Assembly: GCF_039614715.1 (NCBI RefSeq)
Contig: NZ_CP154857.1
Location: 1,612,001 to 1,676,000, forward strand
Direction: 5' to 3'
From: Microbacterium sp. AZCO
GTDB taxonomy: Bacteria > Actinomycetota > Actinomycetes > Actinomycetales > Microbacteriaceae
DNA: 64,000 nt
In this document: piece by piece, positions 37,501 to 46,144 of the stretch
How the letters are laid out: every line of letters starts with the position of its first letter
How positions within the stretch are numbered: position 1 is the stretch's first letter
Notes under the pieces: generated by a model
What the model was told of the DNA's origin: nothing
Databases searched by the model: none
Seen by the model: only the letters and a program-made list of their open reading frames with translations
Made by a program: the position numbers and the translations under genes

Positions 37501-37835
37501 GAGTGACAGCGGCGAGTGGAGATGGGGGGAATCGAATTCGAGCTTGGGCATTGGATCGACCGACTTTCGGGCGCGAATCCCTTGAAATTACGGGCCAGAA
37601 GGCCTCATGCGTCAACAAGAATATGCATTGAAAGTCGCCCACAAACACACCAAATGTGGGCGATTCGTGGGCGATCCCGCGCCGCTTGGGGGGCCGTTCG
37701 TAGCGACGATCACGAGGTGACCGGGGCGCCGACTGGCGCGCGCGCCGTCTCGCCCGAAGGGGTCTCGACACGATGATCGTACGCCCCGCGGCTTGGCTTC
37801 TCATCCCTGCAGCCGTCCAGCCGCGAGTGAACGCG
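37501..37835. other. Gene-free stretch at the edge of the accessory region
   Basis: No convincing gene lies here. It begins with the tRNA/tmRNA-like fragment (37516-37536), continues with less GC-rich DNA, and holds a 9-bp inverted repeat TCGCCCACA-11 bp-TGTGGGCGA (37635-37663) and a second copy of GTGGGCGAT (37667-37675). The fragment and the repeats would suit a recombination site with accessory protein sites; this is inference. No integrase gene is found beside it. Confidence 0.45.
37516..37536 (-). other. Fragment like the 3' end of a tRNA or tmRNA, possible att site
   Basis: The minus strand reads TTCGATT (T-loop-like), CCCCCC, then ATCTCCAC, the usual look of the T-arm 3' side and acceptor end of tmRNA or a tRNA. 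The matching GGGGG strand of the T stem is absent, so this is not an intact RNA gene. Such 3'-end blocks are left when integrases recombine at tRNA or tmRNA genes. No second copy was found in the window. Confidence 0.4.
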
Positions 37836-38453
37836 TTACATGCCCAGTGATGGCCCGCTTGGCCGTGAGGGTCCGGTGTGTGGGCGACGCCAGTCATGCT
37901 GGAACGGGTCGACGGCCGGTGCTCGGCGCGGTTCCTGAATGCGGACTTCGGGTGCGAGACCCTCGTCGCGTGCGCGCGTCATGATGCGCGTCGCGGTGCT
38001 CTGGCTGATCTTCAGGGTGTCGGATACGAGCTTGAGCGGCGGGTAGCTGAGGGCCGTGGCGACACGGTACACGGCGACAGCATCGTGCGTCGATTCGACG
38101 GCGTCGCGATCCTGGCGCTCCAGCTGCCGGCCGAGAAACTCGCGGGCTCCCAGAGTCCGGCCCTCGCCGACGTCGACCGTGACGACATCGAGGGCCGACC
38201 TGGTCATCACCCAGTGCGTGCGCACCTCACGGAGCACCTGGCTCGTGATGTCGACACCTCCCCCGGCGCGCTCGAGGCCGGCGTAGGCGACCGCGGTCCG
38301 GCCCAGTGCGGCATCCCACTCGACTCGGAGCGTGATCGTTCCGGGCACGTCCTGCTCCCCCGACACGCGTGCGTGCCACGATTGCGGCAGCGTGACACCG
38401 CTGCCGAGGTCGATGCGCTCGTCGCTGATGTCGTATGTCTGGACGTCGGCCAT
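37836..38453 (-). CDS. HTH regulator, accessory-element type
   Basis: The 205-residue protein has an N-terminal part of unknown fold (MADVQTYDISDERIDLGSGV) and, near residues 145-172, a helix-turn-helix-like segment LKLVSDTLKISQSTATRIMTRARDEGL. The tail is proline- and histidine-rich. I do not recognise the full-length family. It is divergent from the Xis-like gene; two 14-bp direct repeats lie between them, so it probably regulates both. It may act like the control protein of an integrative element. Confidence 0.55.
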   Translation of the reverse strand: MADVQTYDISDERIDLGSGVTLPQSWHARVSGEQDVPGTITLRVEWDAALGRTAVAYAGLERAGGGVDITSQVLREVRTHWVMTRSALDVVTVDVGEGRTLGAREFLGRQLERQDRDAVESTHDAVAVYRVATALSYPPLKLVSDTLKISQSTATRIMTRARDEGLAPEVRIQEPRRAPAVDPFQHDWRRPHTGPSRPSGPSLGM

Positions 38454-38499
38454 GAAGCCCACTATTCCACGACATTGCCGATTCGTGAAGAAAGAGTGT

Positions 38500-38558
38500 C
38501 GCTCCTGGCTCATCCTGTGGTACCTTGCAGCGAAGGGAGACTGACGCTCCTGGCTCAT
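38500..38558. promoter_or_regulatory. Two 14-bp direct repeats in a divergent promoter region
   Basis: CGCTCCTGGCTCAT occurs at 38500-38513 and at 38545-38558, exactly 45 bp apart, with a TACCTT -10-like box (38521-38526) between them. They lie between the HTH regulator gene (-) and the Xis-like gene (+) and look like two operator copies. Confidence 0.55.
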
Positions 38559-38573
38559 GGAAGGGGAGGGGCA

Positions 38574-38756
38574 ATGAACCGATCACCGCAGAGCCTGGCT
38601 CTGACGATGAAGGACGCCGCGGAACTCGTCGGCGTCGACTACCGCACAATCAAACTCGGCATCGACACCGGGACGATCCCGACAGTGCAGCTCGGGCCCC
38701 GCCGGATGATCCCCCGCGCCGGGCTGCTCCGCGCCTTCGGCGTCGAAACCTCATAG
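38574..38756 (+). CDS. Excisionase-like small HTH protein
   Basis: The 60-residue protein has a MerR/Xis-type winged helix: LTMKDAAELVGVDYRTIKLGIDTGTIPTVQLGPRRMIPRAGLLRAFGV. Proteins of this size and motif are typical of excision factors or small regulators of integrative elements. GGGGAGGGGCA precedes the ATG. Without an integrase nearby, a purely regulatory role is equally possible. Confidence 0.65.
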   Translation: MNRSPQSLALTMKDAAELVGVDYRTIKLGIDTGTIPTVQLGPRRMIPRAGLLRAFGVETS

Positions 38757-38900
38757 CCGAATTCGTCGCGGCACGGAACGGTTGAGCACGTCCACCGACC
38801 GCGACGCAGTACTGTTTCGCCACAGCGCTCGTCGCCGCAGCATCCGGACGCCCTCAACGCGCTCCGCCGCTGGCTCCACGCCGCTGGAAGGGACCGAATC

Positions 38901-39338
38901 ATGCCCGACTGCAACAGCCCCCTCGACCTCGACTTCGTTCTCCGCGAGGACATCAGCGACGCCGATTTCGAGATCCCGGCATCGATCGGCGCCGCTGTCG
39001 TCGACTTTCGAAATCTGACGGCCGCTGAAGCCCCCGCCGCGTGGGAATCGCTGCGCGCGTGGGTCGAGTGGTTCGCGGTCCGCTATCGGATCTCGGAGTC
39101 GATCGTCCCGGTGTGCTGGTGGAAGCACGGCGACCTCGTCGAAGAACTCTCAGCGCTCCATGCCGCCCACACGGTTGCGTTCGACCCCTCGGATAGCGGA
39201 TTCGGACCGATCAGATGGCACGAACAACTCGACCTGGCGATGCCTCGCCTCCGGCACGCGTACTACAGCCAGTGCTCCCGCGGCCACAACAGCCGCACGC
39301 CCCGCACCTGGCCAAACGCCGCAGACCAGCCGGGATGA
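38901..39338 (+). CDS. Hypothetical protein of actinobacterial mobile elements
   Basis: The 145-residue protein contains LRAWVEWFAVRYRISESIVPVCWWKHGDLVEELSALHAAHTVAFDP and FGPIRWHEQLDLAMPRLR, a pattern I associate with short proteins found beside relaxase genes in actinobacterial plasmids and integrative elements (possibly DUF4913-related). No enzyme motif is visible. GGAAGGGA lies eight bases before the ATG. Confidence 0.55.
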   Translation: MPDCNSPLDLDFVLREDISDADFEIPASIGAAVVDFRNLTAAEAPAAWESLRAWVEWFAVRYRISESIVPVCWWKHGDLVEELSALHAAHTVAFDPSDSGFGPIRWHEQLDLAMPRLRHAYYSQCSRGHNSRTPRTWPNAADQPG

Positions 39339-39432
39339 GACGCAGGGTCCAGCCGGGTTCTCCCAACGCGGCGCGCGGTCGATCAACCGCCCCGCAGGGT
39401 CCGTGTCTGAGGGGTCTCGCGGGCAGGAGAGT

Positions 39433-40116
39433 TCACAGGGTGCGTGGTGCCAGCGTCTGTGGCGGCGTGTATGTCAGTGCCGCTTGAGTCCACTCGCGGC
39501 GCCATTGCACCATCGCCTTCTGGTCGATCTTGGACAGCTTTGCCAGTTGCGGGATGAGACGGAACATCTCATCGACGTACCCTGGGATGTCCGTCGTGGG
39601 GCCGGCTGTCGCCTCAGCGAGGATGCGAAGCGCGAGAGCAGGATCTACGCCCTCTTTCAGAAGGGCGAGGATCTCGCGGGCATCTTTGGTTCCCTTCTCT
39701 GAACGGAAGCGGTCCAGCAGAGCTGCGAGTTTGGTGATGAAGTGCGCTTCGACGGTCAGGAGCAGCCAGGGCGGTGCAATGACGGCGTCCACGTACCGCG
39801 CCAGGGCTTCGACCTTGAGCCTCAGCCGTGACCCCAGTTGAGACTCGTGCGGGACATAGATGTCCAGATGCACGCCCTCTACCTCGCCGCGGAACTTGCG
39901 GGCCTGGTGCACCGAGTTGTCGGTGAGGTTGTCGACGACCGCGTCGAGCAGGTATCGCGAACTCGCCGTGACGATGAGGTCGATGTCATGGCTGATCTCA
40001 CCGCCGACGCGCAGGTGTGTCGCCCAGCCTCCGATCAGAATCGATGGATCGAGATCATGGCCGACGTGATCCAGAACGCGGCGGATCTTCGCAGAGTCGT
40101 CCGTCGAGTCAGCCAT
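39433..40116 (-). CDS. AbiEii-like nucleotidyltransferase (candidate toxin)
   Basis: The 227-residue protein has the minimal nucleotidyltransferase fold: ILIGGWATHLRVGGEISHDIDLIV carries the GG and D-x-D motifs (about residues 24-47), and VHLDIYV supplies the third acidic residue. The rest is helical (TVEAHFITKLAALLDRFRSEKGTKDAREILALL). This layout matches AbiEii/type IV toxin proteins that may modify tRNA or other RNA. It overlaps the upstream wHTH gene by eight bases. An unrelated antibiotic-type nucleotidyltransferase role is possible. Confidence 0.65.
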   Translation of the reverse strand: MADSTDDSAKIRRVLDHVGHDLDPSILIGGWATHLRVGGEISHDIDLIVTASSRYLLDAVVDNLTDNSVHQARKFRGEVEGVHLDIYVPHESQLGSRLRLKVEALARYVDAVIAPPWLLLTVEAHFITKLAALLDRFRSEKGTKDAREILALLKEGVDPALALRILAEATAGPTTDIPGYVDEMFRLIPQLAKLSKIDQKAMVQWRREWTQAALTYTPPQTLAPRTL

Positions 40117-40726
40117 GGGCTTCCCCAGGGGACTGTTCCCAGTCGGCGTGTTCGAAGAGTCGCGCATGGAGGGCGAGCCGGAACTCGCCGGCTTGCCACC
40201 CGGGCGTCGCAAACAGGTCGGCATACGTCTGAGCGACACTCGAGAAGCCATCGCGCCACGCGCGAGCCGCAACCCGGTCGCGCGACACAACGCGGACTTC
40301 GTCCCCGTCGGGCAGATCAACAGCGACATCCGCGTCGGCGTAGATCAGTCGAACACCCTTGTCGGCGACTGTGTTCTCCCCGCCGAGCCAGTGCACCGCG
40401 GCATCCGTTCCTCCGAATGAGATGGCCGACGGATGCTGGCCCGTCAGGTCTTGCGCGGCACTCAGTGTGCTGATCGTGACGGTGTCCCTGATCAGGTTGC
40501 GGTTCGCCGCCATGGTCAGCACGACGCGCTCCGGGCTAACGACGACGATGCCACCTCGGTGTCTTGTCTGCACGGCGCCGATGTCTACAAGCCGACCGAG
40601 GGCTTGGTGGGTACTGGAGATCGGTGCGTCAACGGCGGCAGCCAGGGTGCTCAGGTCTGGCCACTCGCGGCGACCCGCCAACGCAGCATCCGCGAGCGTC
40701 CGCCAGACGATCTCATTCGTCTTCAT
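40109..40726 (-). CDS. Winged-helix protein, AbiEi-like antitoxin candidate
   Basis: The 205-residue protein begins MKTNEIVWRTLADAALAGRREWPDLSTLAAAVDAPISSTHQALGRLVDIGAVQTRHRGGIVVV, a winged helix in the first 70 residues, followed by a domain I do not recognise. It is eight bases overlapped with a nucleotidyltransferase gene, the arrangement of AbiE-type toxin-antitoxin pairs in which the first gene is the DNA-binding antitoxin. Its own promoter region carries three TACGGA half-sites, suggesting autoregulation. Confidence 0.6.
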   Translation of the reverse strand: MKTNEIVWRTLADAALAGRREWPDLSTLAAAVDAPISSTHQALGRLVDIGAVQTRHRGGIVVVSPERVVLTMAANRNLIRDTVTISTLSAAQDLTGQHPSAISFGGTDAAVHWLGGENTVADKGVRLIYADADVAVDLPDGDEVRVVSRDRVAARAWRDGFSSVAQTYADLFATPGWQAGEFRLALHARLFEHADWEQSPGEAHG

Positions 40727-40754
40727 GGACCTATTGTTGCCCAATCTGCGAATA

Positions 40755-40796
40755 TACGGAACCACAATCCATTTAATTACGGAACGTGGATCCGTA
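40755..40796. promoter_or_regulatory. TACGGA operator cluster upstream of the AbiE-like pair
   Basis: TACGGA occurs at 40755-40760 and 40778-40783, and TCCGTA (its inverse) at 40791-40796; the last two form an inverted repeat with 6-bp arms and 7-bp spacer. The stretch is AT-rich compared with the rest of the window. Confidence 0.5.
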
Positions 40797-40854
40797 GATA
40801 TGCGGAAGCCCCGTACACCCCCTACTGGTGCACCGTGACGCGCTCCGCCACCGA

Positions 40855-43605
40855 TCAGAGCGAGATCCCGCCCCGTGAGGGTGATGAGCGCGGCGTGGCC
40901 CAAGACGCGGAGGCCTGTATCGCGCGCTCGCGTGCGGCCCGCTGCAGCTCCGCGTCCGCGGCGTGCATCGCGTCTTGGATGGTGAGTTCGGTGGCGCCGC
41001 GCATCATGGTGGCGCCGAGGTTGGCGATCGCCTCCTCGTCGTCGTGCGCAACGGTGATCGCGACGTTGTGATGCCGGCCTCGGGTGAGTCCGACGTAGAG
41101 TCCGGCGGCGTCGACGTCGGGCCCGACGATGGCGGCATCGGTTGTCTCGCCTTGGATGCCGTGCACGGTCGACGCGTAGGCGAGTTGCACGTGTTCGAGC
41201 GCGTAGTCGAGGCTGACGCGGCGTAGTTCGCCGCTGTCGCTGGTCGACATGAGCGTGATGCCGTCGTCGCGGATGCCGCGGACGACCCATTGCGCGCGGT
41301 TCTCGACGCCGGTGCGGGGGTCGTTGCGGCGGGTCTGCACGGAGTCGCCGACGAGGATGCGCTGCTCCCCCATCCCGAGCGCGAGCACGGTGGGGTCGAG
41401 GTCGCCGTTGTCGATGTGGTGCTGCTGGATCGCGTCGTTGATCGCGTCCGCCTCCCCGTTGGTCCCGCATACCAGCGCGACCCGCTTGCCGTGCGCGTGC
41501 GCGTGCAGGTACGCCGCAACCATCGTGTTGCGTGCGTCTTCCGTGCTGTGCACGTGTTGCACGTGCCCGCGCTCGAGCATCTCCCGCGCAACGCTCAGCG
41601 CGTCGTCTTGGTTGCGGGGGTTGCGCAGCCGGAGGGTGAGTGCACCGTACGCGGGGTCGGTGAAGCGGTGCACGGTGTGCAGTTCGACGGATGCTGTCGC
41701 GTACCGCACCGCGGATGCCATCGCCCCGACGTGTCCGACCGGGAGCGCCTGGTGGGGATCGCCGACCATCGCGACGCCGACGCGCTGTTCGAGGGCGAGG
41801 TCGACGAGCGCGGTCGCGGTGTGCAGGTCGACCATGCCCGCCTCGTCGATGACGATCCGATCCCCCCGCCGCAGCACGAACCGCGACGGCCCCGCGTAGA
41901 CGACCCCGGTCACCGGGTCGGCTTCTCCCCAGGACAGTCGTGTCCAGACCTGGGCGCCGGCCGGGGTGGTGGTCCACCGGTAGCCGTGGTCGGCGAGCAG
42001 GGCGTGCAGGCTCGACGCGTCGGCACCGACCTCGCGGGACGCGACGGACGCCGCCTTCCGGGTCGGCGCGACCACCAGCATCCGCCGCCCCTGCCCCGCT
42101 AGGGCCGCGTACGCGACGCGCAGCATCGTCGTCTTTCCCGCCCCGGCGGGCCCGGTGATTGCGACGAGCCCGCCGGCGCCGGCGATCGCCCCCGCGGCCG
42201 CGAGCTGCGATCCATCCAGACCGTCAAAGCCATCCATGGATGCGGCGGCCCGACGCAGCTCGTCCGGCAGGCGTGACCGACCCGGCGTGGCGAGCGCATC
42301 CAGGCGGCCCGCGTGGCGCACCTTCAGGCGCATCGTCTCGGTCGCCATGAACGCCTTCACATGCCCAGGAATCCTGGCATCCGCCACCAGGCGCACACAC
42401 TTTCCGTGCGCGCGACCGGCGATCTCTTCGATCATGACGGTCAGCTCGTCGCGGGCCGCGACCACACCTGCGCGGGAGAGGGCGCGCACGGCGCCGGCGC
42501 GGAGGTCGAACGAACTGAACCGGCCGCCCGTGCGGGTGGATCGCTCGTCGGCATCGACGACCGCCGCGTCCGCGAGCAGATCCAGGTCGAGGGCGGCGAG
42601 CGGCGTCGTGACGATGCCGACCGGCGCACGGTCGCGGATGAGCTGAGGATCGAGGCCCTTGAGTTCGTCGCGGATGGCGTCTTCCCAGGATTGCTCGTCC
42701 AGGTTGGCGGGCTTGTTCGGGCGGGATATCGCCCACGCCCGCCGGTCGATCTGCGTCAGCACCCGGATGCTCGGGCTCGCCCCGTCATGCTCAGCGGACC
42801 ATTCTGCGATCAGCTTCGCGCGGTTGGCTTCGATCTGCGCCGAGCGCCGCGAGAACGGCCGCACCACCCCGGCCAGCTCCGCAACCTCACCGTCCTCGCC
42901 GATCGTGAACCCGTGCCGGGCGAGCGCGGTGACCCAGCGCGGGTCGGTGCGCGCGGCGAGCTCGCCCTCGGCGTTGATCAGGGTCTGCAGCTTCATCGCC
43001 ACCCGCGAGTCCACGTTCGACCACTTCCCGTCGACACCTTGCACCTTCACGTTCAACCACAAGTGCCGGTGCGCGTGCGGGTCCAACGCCCGGGAGCGAC
43101 GGTGCTGCAGCTCGACGACCTCGATCCGGGCGAGGTCCTCCCGGAGGAGCCCGGCGTGCCCGCGGCGCGCGCTCAGCTCACCCAGCCAGGTGACCAGGAT
43201 CCGGTCGCGGAGGCGGTCCTGCAGCGCCTCGAACTCGGTCGCGAGCTCCGGATGCAGCAGCGCGGCGATGCTGTAGGACTTCGGGTGATTCATCGTCGCG
43301 TCCAGCAGCAGATCCGCGTCCGCACTCAACCGCTGAGGTCCGCGCTCTTCCCCCGTGACCGGGTCATGACCGGTCACCCACATGCGGAGTGCGCCTGCGG
43401 ACAGTTCGTCGGCGGTGATCACCCCGTCGGTCACCACGAAGCGGGTGACGGACGCGTCGGCGGCCTTGCTGTACATCTCGAGCGCGTCGGAGCCGGTGGA
43501 CGGGTGCAGGTGGGCGTCGCAGGTGCCGTTCAGCGCGTAGTCGATCGCGTGCCCGACCCCACGGGATCCGACACCCCTCTTCCACCGCTCCAACCCTCCG
43601 CGCAC
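40855..43605 (-). CDS. MobF-type relaxase-helicase (TraA-like)
   Basis: The 916-residue protein joins a relaxase domain (about 1-300) with metal-binding histidines in ELQHRRSRALDPHAHRHLWLNV to a RecD/TraI-type helicase: Walker A ITGPAGAGKTT, Walker B RIVIDEAGMVD, motif III AMVGDPHQALP and TVHGIQGETTDAAI with GLTRGRH near the end. Such proteins nick oriT and unwind the transferred strand in conjugation or mobilisation. The opening MRGGLERWKRG matches actinobacterial members. GTG lies six bases after TAGCCT (43612-43617). It is somewhat shorter than the 1,000-1,300 residues I expect, so the C-terminus may be reduced. Confidence 0.8.
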   Translation of the reverse strand: MRGGLERWKRGVGSRGVGHAIDYALNGTCDAHLHPSTGSDALEMYSKAADASVTRFVVTDGVITADELSAGALRMWVTGHDPVTGEERGPQRLSADADLLLDATMNHPKSYSIAALLHPELATEFEALQDRLRDRILVTWLGELSARRGHAGLLREDLARIEVVELQHRRSRALDPHAHRHLWLNVKVQGVDGKWSNVDSRVAMKLQTLINAEGELAARTDPRWVTALARHGFTIGEDGEVAELAGVVRPFSRRSAQIEANRAKLIAEWSAEHDGASPSIRVLTQIDRRAWAISRPNKPANLDEQSWEDAIRDELKGLDPQLIRDRAPVGIVTTPLAALDLDLLADAAVVDADERSTRTGGRFSSFDLRAGAVRALSRAGVVAARDELTVMIEEIAGRAHGKCVRLVADARIPGHVKAFMATETMRLKVRHAGRLDALATPGRSRLPDELRRAAASMDGFDGLDGSQLAAAGAIAGAGGLVAITGPAGAGKTTMLRVAYAALAGQGRRMLVVAPTRKAASVASREVGADASSLHALLADHGYRWTTTPAGAQVWTRLSWGEADPVTGVVYAGPSRFVLRRGDRIVIDEAGMVDLHTATALVDLALEQRVGVAMVGDPHQALPVGHVGAMASAVRYATASVELHTVHRFTDPAYGALTLRLRNPRNQDDALSVAREMLERGHVQHVHSTEDARNTMVAAYLHAHAHGKRVALVCGTNGEADAINDAIQQHHIDNGDLDPTVLALGMGEQRILVGDSVQTRRNDPRTGVENRAQWVVRGIRDDGITLMSTSDSGELRRVSLDYALEHVQLAYASTVHGIQGETTDAAIVGPDVDAAGLYVGLTRGRHHNVAITVAHDDEEAIANLGATMMRGATELTIQDAMHAADAELQRAARERAIQASASWATPRSSPSRGGISL

Positions 43606-43690
43606 GCCGCCAGGCTACGACCATTTATAGCCCATAGCCAGCACTTTTTTGCGCATGCAGGTACATGCAGGGGAATGCTTCACGATGTCG
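43606..43690 (-). promoter_or_regulatory. Relaxase promoter and possible oriT region
   Basis: TAGCCT (43612-43617) is the leaderless-type -10 box of the relaxase gene. Beyond it are an AT-rich patch, TTTTTT (43645-43650), and two CATGCAGG repeats 10 bp apart (43654-43661 and 43664-43671). Origins of transfer often lie just upstream of relaxase genes and carry such short repeats; that this is oriT is a guess. Confidence 0.3.
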
Positions 43691-43830
43691 CCCAGACTGA
43701 CACCCCACCGAATGGTGCCTGCGTGCATCGCCTCGTCTCTCCCTCCGCTTCGGACGTCGAGCGCGCTCCGAGATGCTCGTCCGGGACTTCGACGTCTTCC
43801 TCGGGGACGCCCTCCGGCGTCCGTGATCTG

Positions 43831-44661
43831 TCAGTCGAGCCAGGGTGATTGGATGCCGAACGCGTCTGCGACGGAGCGGATCTCGGCGGGGGTGAGGCCC
43901 TGCCCGCTGCCGCCGGCGAGCAGGTTCATGTACTCGTACTTCGCGCCGGTCTCGGCGTACTCGACCCGGTCGACGGCGCGCAGCACCGAGATGTCGGACC
44001 GGCTCATCGTGCCGTGCTTGGACCAGAGCACGATCTCGAAGTCCCGCAGTCGTGCGACGTTTGCGTCCATCAGGGTCTGCGAGCCCGGGACCATGAAGTC
44101 CAGCACCCCGATGCCCTGCGACAGGGCGACGATCGACTCCGGCTCCCAGCGTAGGATCGCGGTGTTCATCGCCCGGTCCGAACGGTATGCGGGGATGTGG
44201 CTGAGGTAGGTCAGGTGCGGCGGCTGCGCGTGCACGACCGCGTGGAACGGCAGGTTGCGGCGGCCGATCTGGTCGTCGTGCACCCCCAGGTGCGAGTTGA
44301 ACTCGCTCGTGAGTCGCTCGAACGCGCGGCGCGGAGAGGTGAGCAGTTCCGCGTGGATGCCGTCGGCCTCCACGATCACCGCGCCGACCGCAGCGGCCGG
44401 GTCGTCGGCGATCTGCCGCAGTCGGCGGCCGGAACCGGTCACCAGCAGGGTGCGGCCGGCCAGACTTGGGGCGGGCAGGGGCAGTTCGATCCGCTCGGAC
44501 AGAGGAAACACGTTCCGCACCCCGGGCAGCTCGTCCACGCACACCGAGATGTTCCCGGCGCCGGCTTCGCTCGCATCGATCTCGCAGACCCGGCGCCCAG
44601 CGGCACCCATCTGCACCAGAAGCTCCTCGATTGTCGGGAGAGCGGTCGACTCCATGGTCAC
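43831..44661 (-). CDS. Class II aldolase, RhaD-like
   Basis: The 276-residue protein resembles rhamnulose-1-phosphate aldolase: GAGNISVCVDE near the N-terminus, TLLVTGSGRRLRQI, Zn-binding histidines in HAVVHAQPPHLTYLSH, the GVLDFMVPGSQTL segment, and VLWSKHGTMSRS with a further His. It would cleave a sugar 1-phosphate to dihydroxyacetone phosphate and lactaldehyde. The GTG start has AAGGA eight bases upstream; an ATG two codons later is possible. It follows the alpha-hydroxy-acid dehydrogenase gene by 131 bp on the same strand, so the two could handle lactaldehyde-derived lactate in sequence. Confidence 0.7.
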   Translation of the reverse strand: MTMESTALPTIEELLVQMGAAGRRVCEIDASEAGAGNISVCVDELPGVRNVFPLSERIELPLPAPSLAGRTLLVTGSGRRLRQIADDPAAAVGAVIVEADGIHAELLTSPRRAFERLTSEFNSHLGVHDDQIGRRNLPFHAVVHAQPPHLTYLSHIPAYRSDRAMNTAILRWEPESIVALSQGIGVLDFMVPGSQTLMDANVARLRDFEIVLWSKHGTMSRSDISVLRAVDRVEYAETGAKYEYMNLLAGGSGQGLTPAEIRSVADAFGIQSPWLD

Positions 44662-44792
44662 GTCAGTGGTCCTTTCAGAGGGTGATGGATGTGGTTGGCT
44701 GGATGGCTCTGGCGCCCCAGCCGGCTTGGGTGCCGCTGGCGCGTTCGGTTGCGATCGGGTCGATGCCCTGCTGCTCGAGCTGGGCAAGGATG

Positions 44793-46073
44793 TCAGAGCC
44801 TGCTCGTCGCCGCCGCTCGCGCCCCGCGGGGTGCGGCGGCGGCCGCGACCGGCGTGAGGCGCTGCAGCTGGGTGACGTGCCGGGGCTCGAGTTCGGCGAG
44901 GGTCGAGACGCCGAGGAGCTTCATCGTCCGTTCGATCTCGGTGCGCAGGATCGCGATCGTCCGATCGACGCCTTCGCGCCCGCCCGCCATGAGGCCGTAC
45001 AGGTATGCCCGGCCGATCAGGGTGAACTTCGCGCCGAGCGCGATCGACGCGACGATGTCGGCGCCGTTCATGATGCCGGTGTCGACCATGACGGTCGCGT
45101 CCTTGCCGACTTCGCGCACGACCTGCGGGAGCAGGTGGAACGGGATGGGAGCGCGGTCGAGCTGGCGGCCGCCGTGGTTGGACAGGATGATCCCGTCCAC
45201 GCCCGCGTCGATGAGTCGCTTCGAGTCGTGGACGTTCTGCACGCCCTTGACGACGATCTTGCCCGGCCAGATCTCGCGGATGACGGCGAGGTCGTCGTAG
45301 CTGATCGTGGGGTCCATCGCGGCGTTCAGCAGTTCCCCGACCGTGCCGCCGGTCGTGGACAGCGATGCGAACTCGAGCTTCGGGGTGGTGAGGAAGTCGT
45401 ACCACCACCACGGACGCGGGATCGCGTTGATGATCGTGCCGACCGTGAGCTGCGGGGGGATCGAGAACCCGTTCCGCTTGTCGCGGAGGCGGGCGCCGGC
45501 GACCGGGGTGTCGACGGTGAACTGCAGCGTGTCGAAGCCCGCCTCGGCGGCCCGGCGGGCGAGCGCGTACGAGATCTCGCGATCGCGCATCACGTAGAGC
45601 TGGAACCAGTTGCGTCCGTGCGGGTTCGCCGCCTTCACGCCCTCGATCGAGGTCGTGCCGAGGGTCGAGAGGGTGAACGGGATGCCGGCGGCCCCGGCCG
45701 CGGATGCCCCAGCGACCTCGCCCTCGGTCTGCATCAGGCGCGTGAAGCCGGTGGGGGCGATGCCGAAGGGCAGCGCCGAGGACCCGCCGAGGATCTCCAC
45801 CGAAGTGTCGACGTTCTCGGCGGGACGGAGGACGTCGGGGTGGAATTCGATGTCCTCGAACGCCTGGCGGGCGCGCGAGAGAGACAGTTCGCCCTCCGCG
45901 GCGCCGTCCGTGTAGTCGAACGCCGCCTTGGGCGTGCGGCGCTTCGCGATCGCGCGCAGGTCGTAGATCGTGAGCGCCGCGTCGAGCCGGCGCTTCTTGC
46001 CGTCGAGCTCGGGCTTCTTGAACTTCATGAGCTCGAGGAGCTCTCCGGGATTGGGCAGCTGTCGGTGAACCAT
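44793..46073 (-). CDS. lldD: FMN-dependent alpha-hydroxy-acid (L-lactate) dehydrogenase
   Basis: The 426-residue FMN enzyme has the TIM-barrel pattern of the family: [28 protein letters not shown], the FMN/substrate loop [34 protein letters not shown] with the catalytic His in SNHGGRQLD, and [20 protein letters not shown]. It oxidises L-lactate or another 2-hydroxy acid and passes electrons to quinone. GGAGG lies 10 bases before the ATG. A strong promoter with a LacI-type palindrome precedes it. L-lactate produced from rhamnose via lactaldehyde is a likely substrate. Confidence 0.85.
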   Translation of the reverse strand: MVHRQLPNPGELLELMKFKKPELDGKKRRLDAALTIYDLRAIAKRRTPKAAFDYTDGAAEGELSLSRARQAFEDIEFHPDVLRPAENVDTSVEILGGSSALPFGIAPTGFTRLMQTEGEVAGASAAGAAGIPFTLSTLGTTSIEGVKAANPHGRNWFQLYVMRDREISYALARRAAEAGFDTLQFTVDTPVAGARLRDKRNGFSIPPQLTVGTIINAIPRPWWWYDFLTTPKLEFASLSTTGGTVGELLNAAMDPTISYDDLAVIREIWPGKIVVKGVQNVHDSKRLIDAGVDGIILSNHGGRQLDRAPIPFHLLPQVVREVGKDATVMVDTGIMNGADIVASIALGAKFTLIGRAYLYGLMAGGREGVDRTIAILRTEIERTMKLLGVSTLAELEPRHVTQLQRLTPVAAAAAPRGARAAATSRL

Positions 46074-46126
46074 AAGGGGTGGCCTCCGGACTCTTGGGGC
46101 TCCGACGATCGCGGACGCCGCAGCAC

Positions 46127-46138
46127 TGAAACGTTTCA
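46127..46138. promoter_or_regulatory. LacI-family operator palindrome TGAAACGTTTCA
   Basis: This perfect 12-bp palindrome with a central CG is the standard LacI/GalR-type operator. It begins six bases downstream of the lldD -10 box, so a bound repressor would block transcription start. No LacI gene is present in the window. Confidence 0.75.
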
Positions 46139-46144
46139 TTCCCA

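Noticed and set aside
37516..37536. Intact tmRNA or tRNA gene
   Set aside because: Only the T-loop and acceptor-like end are present; the opposite T-stem strand and the rest of the RNA are missing.
37289..37897. 202-codon minus-strand frame across the gene-free stretch
   Set aside because: It runs through the terminator and the tRNA-like fragment, starts within the next gene region and shows no recognisable domain.
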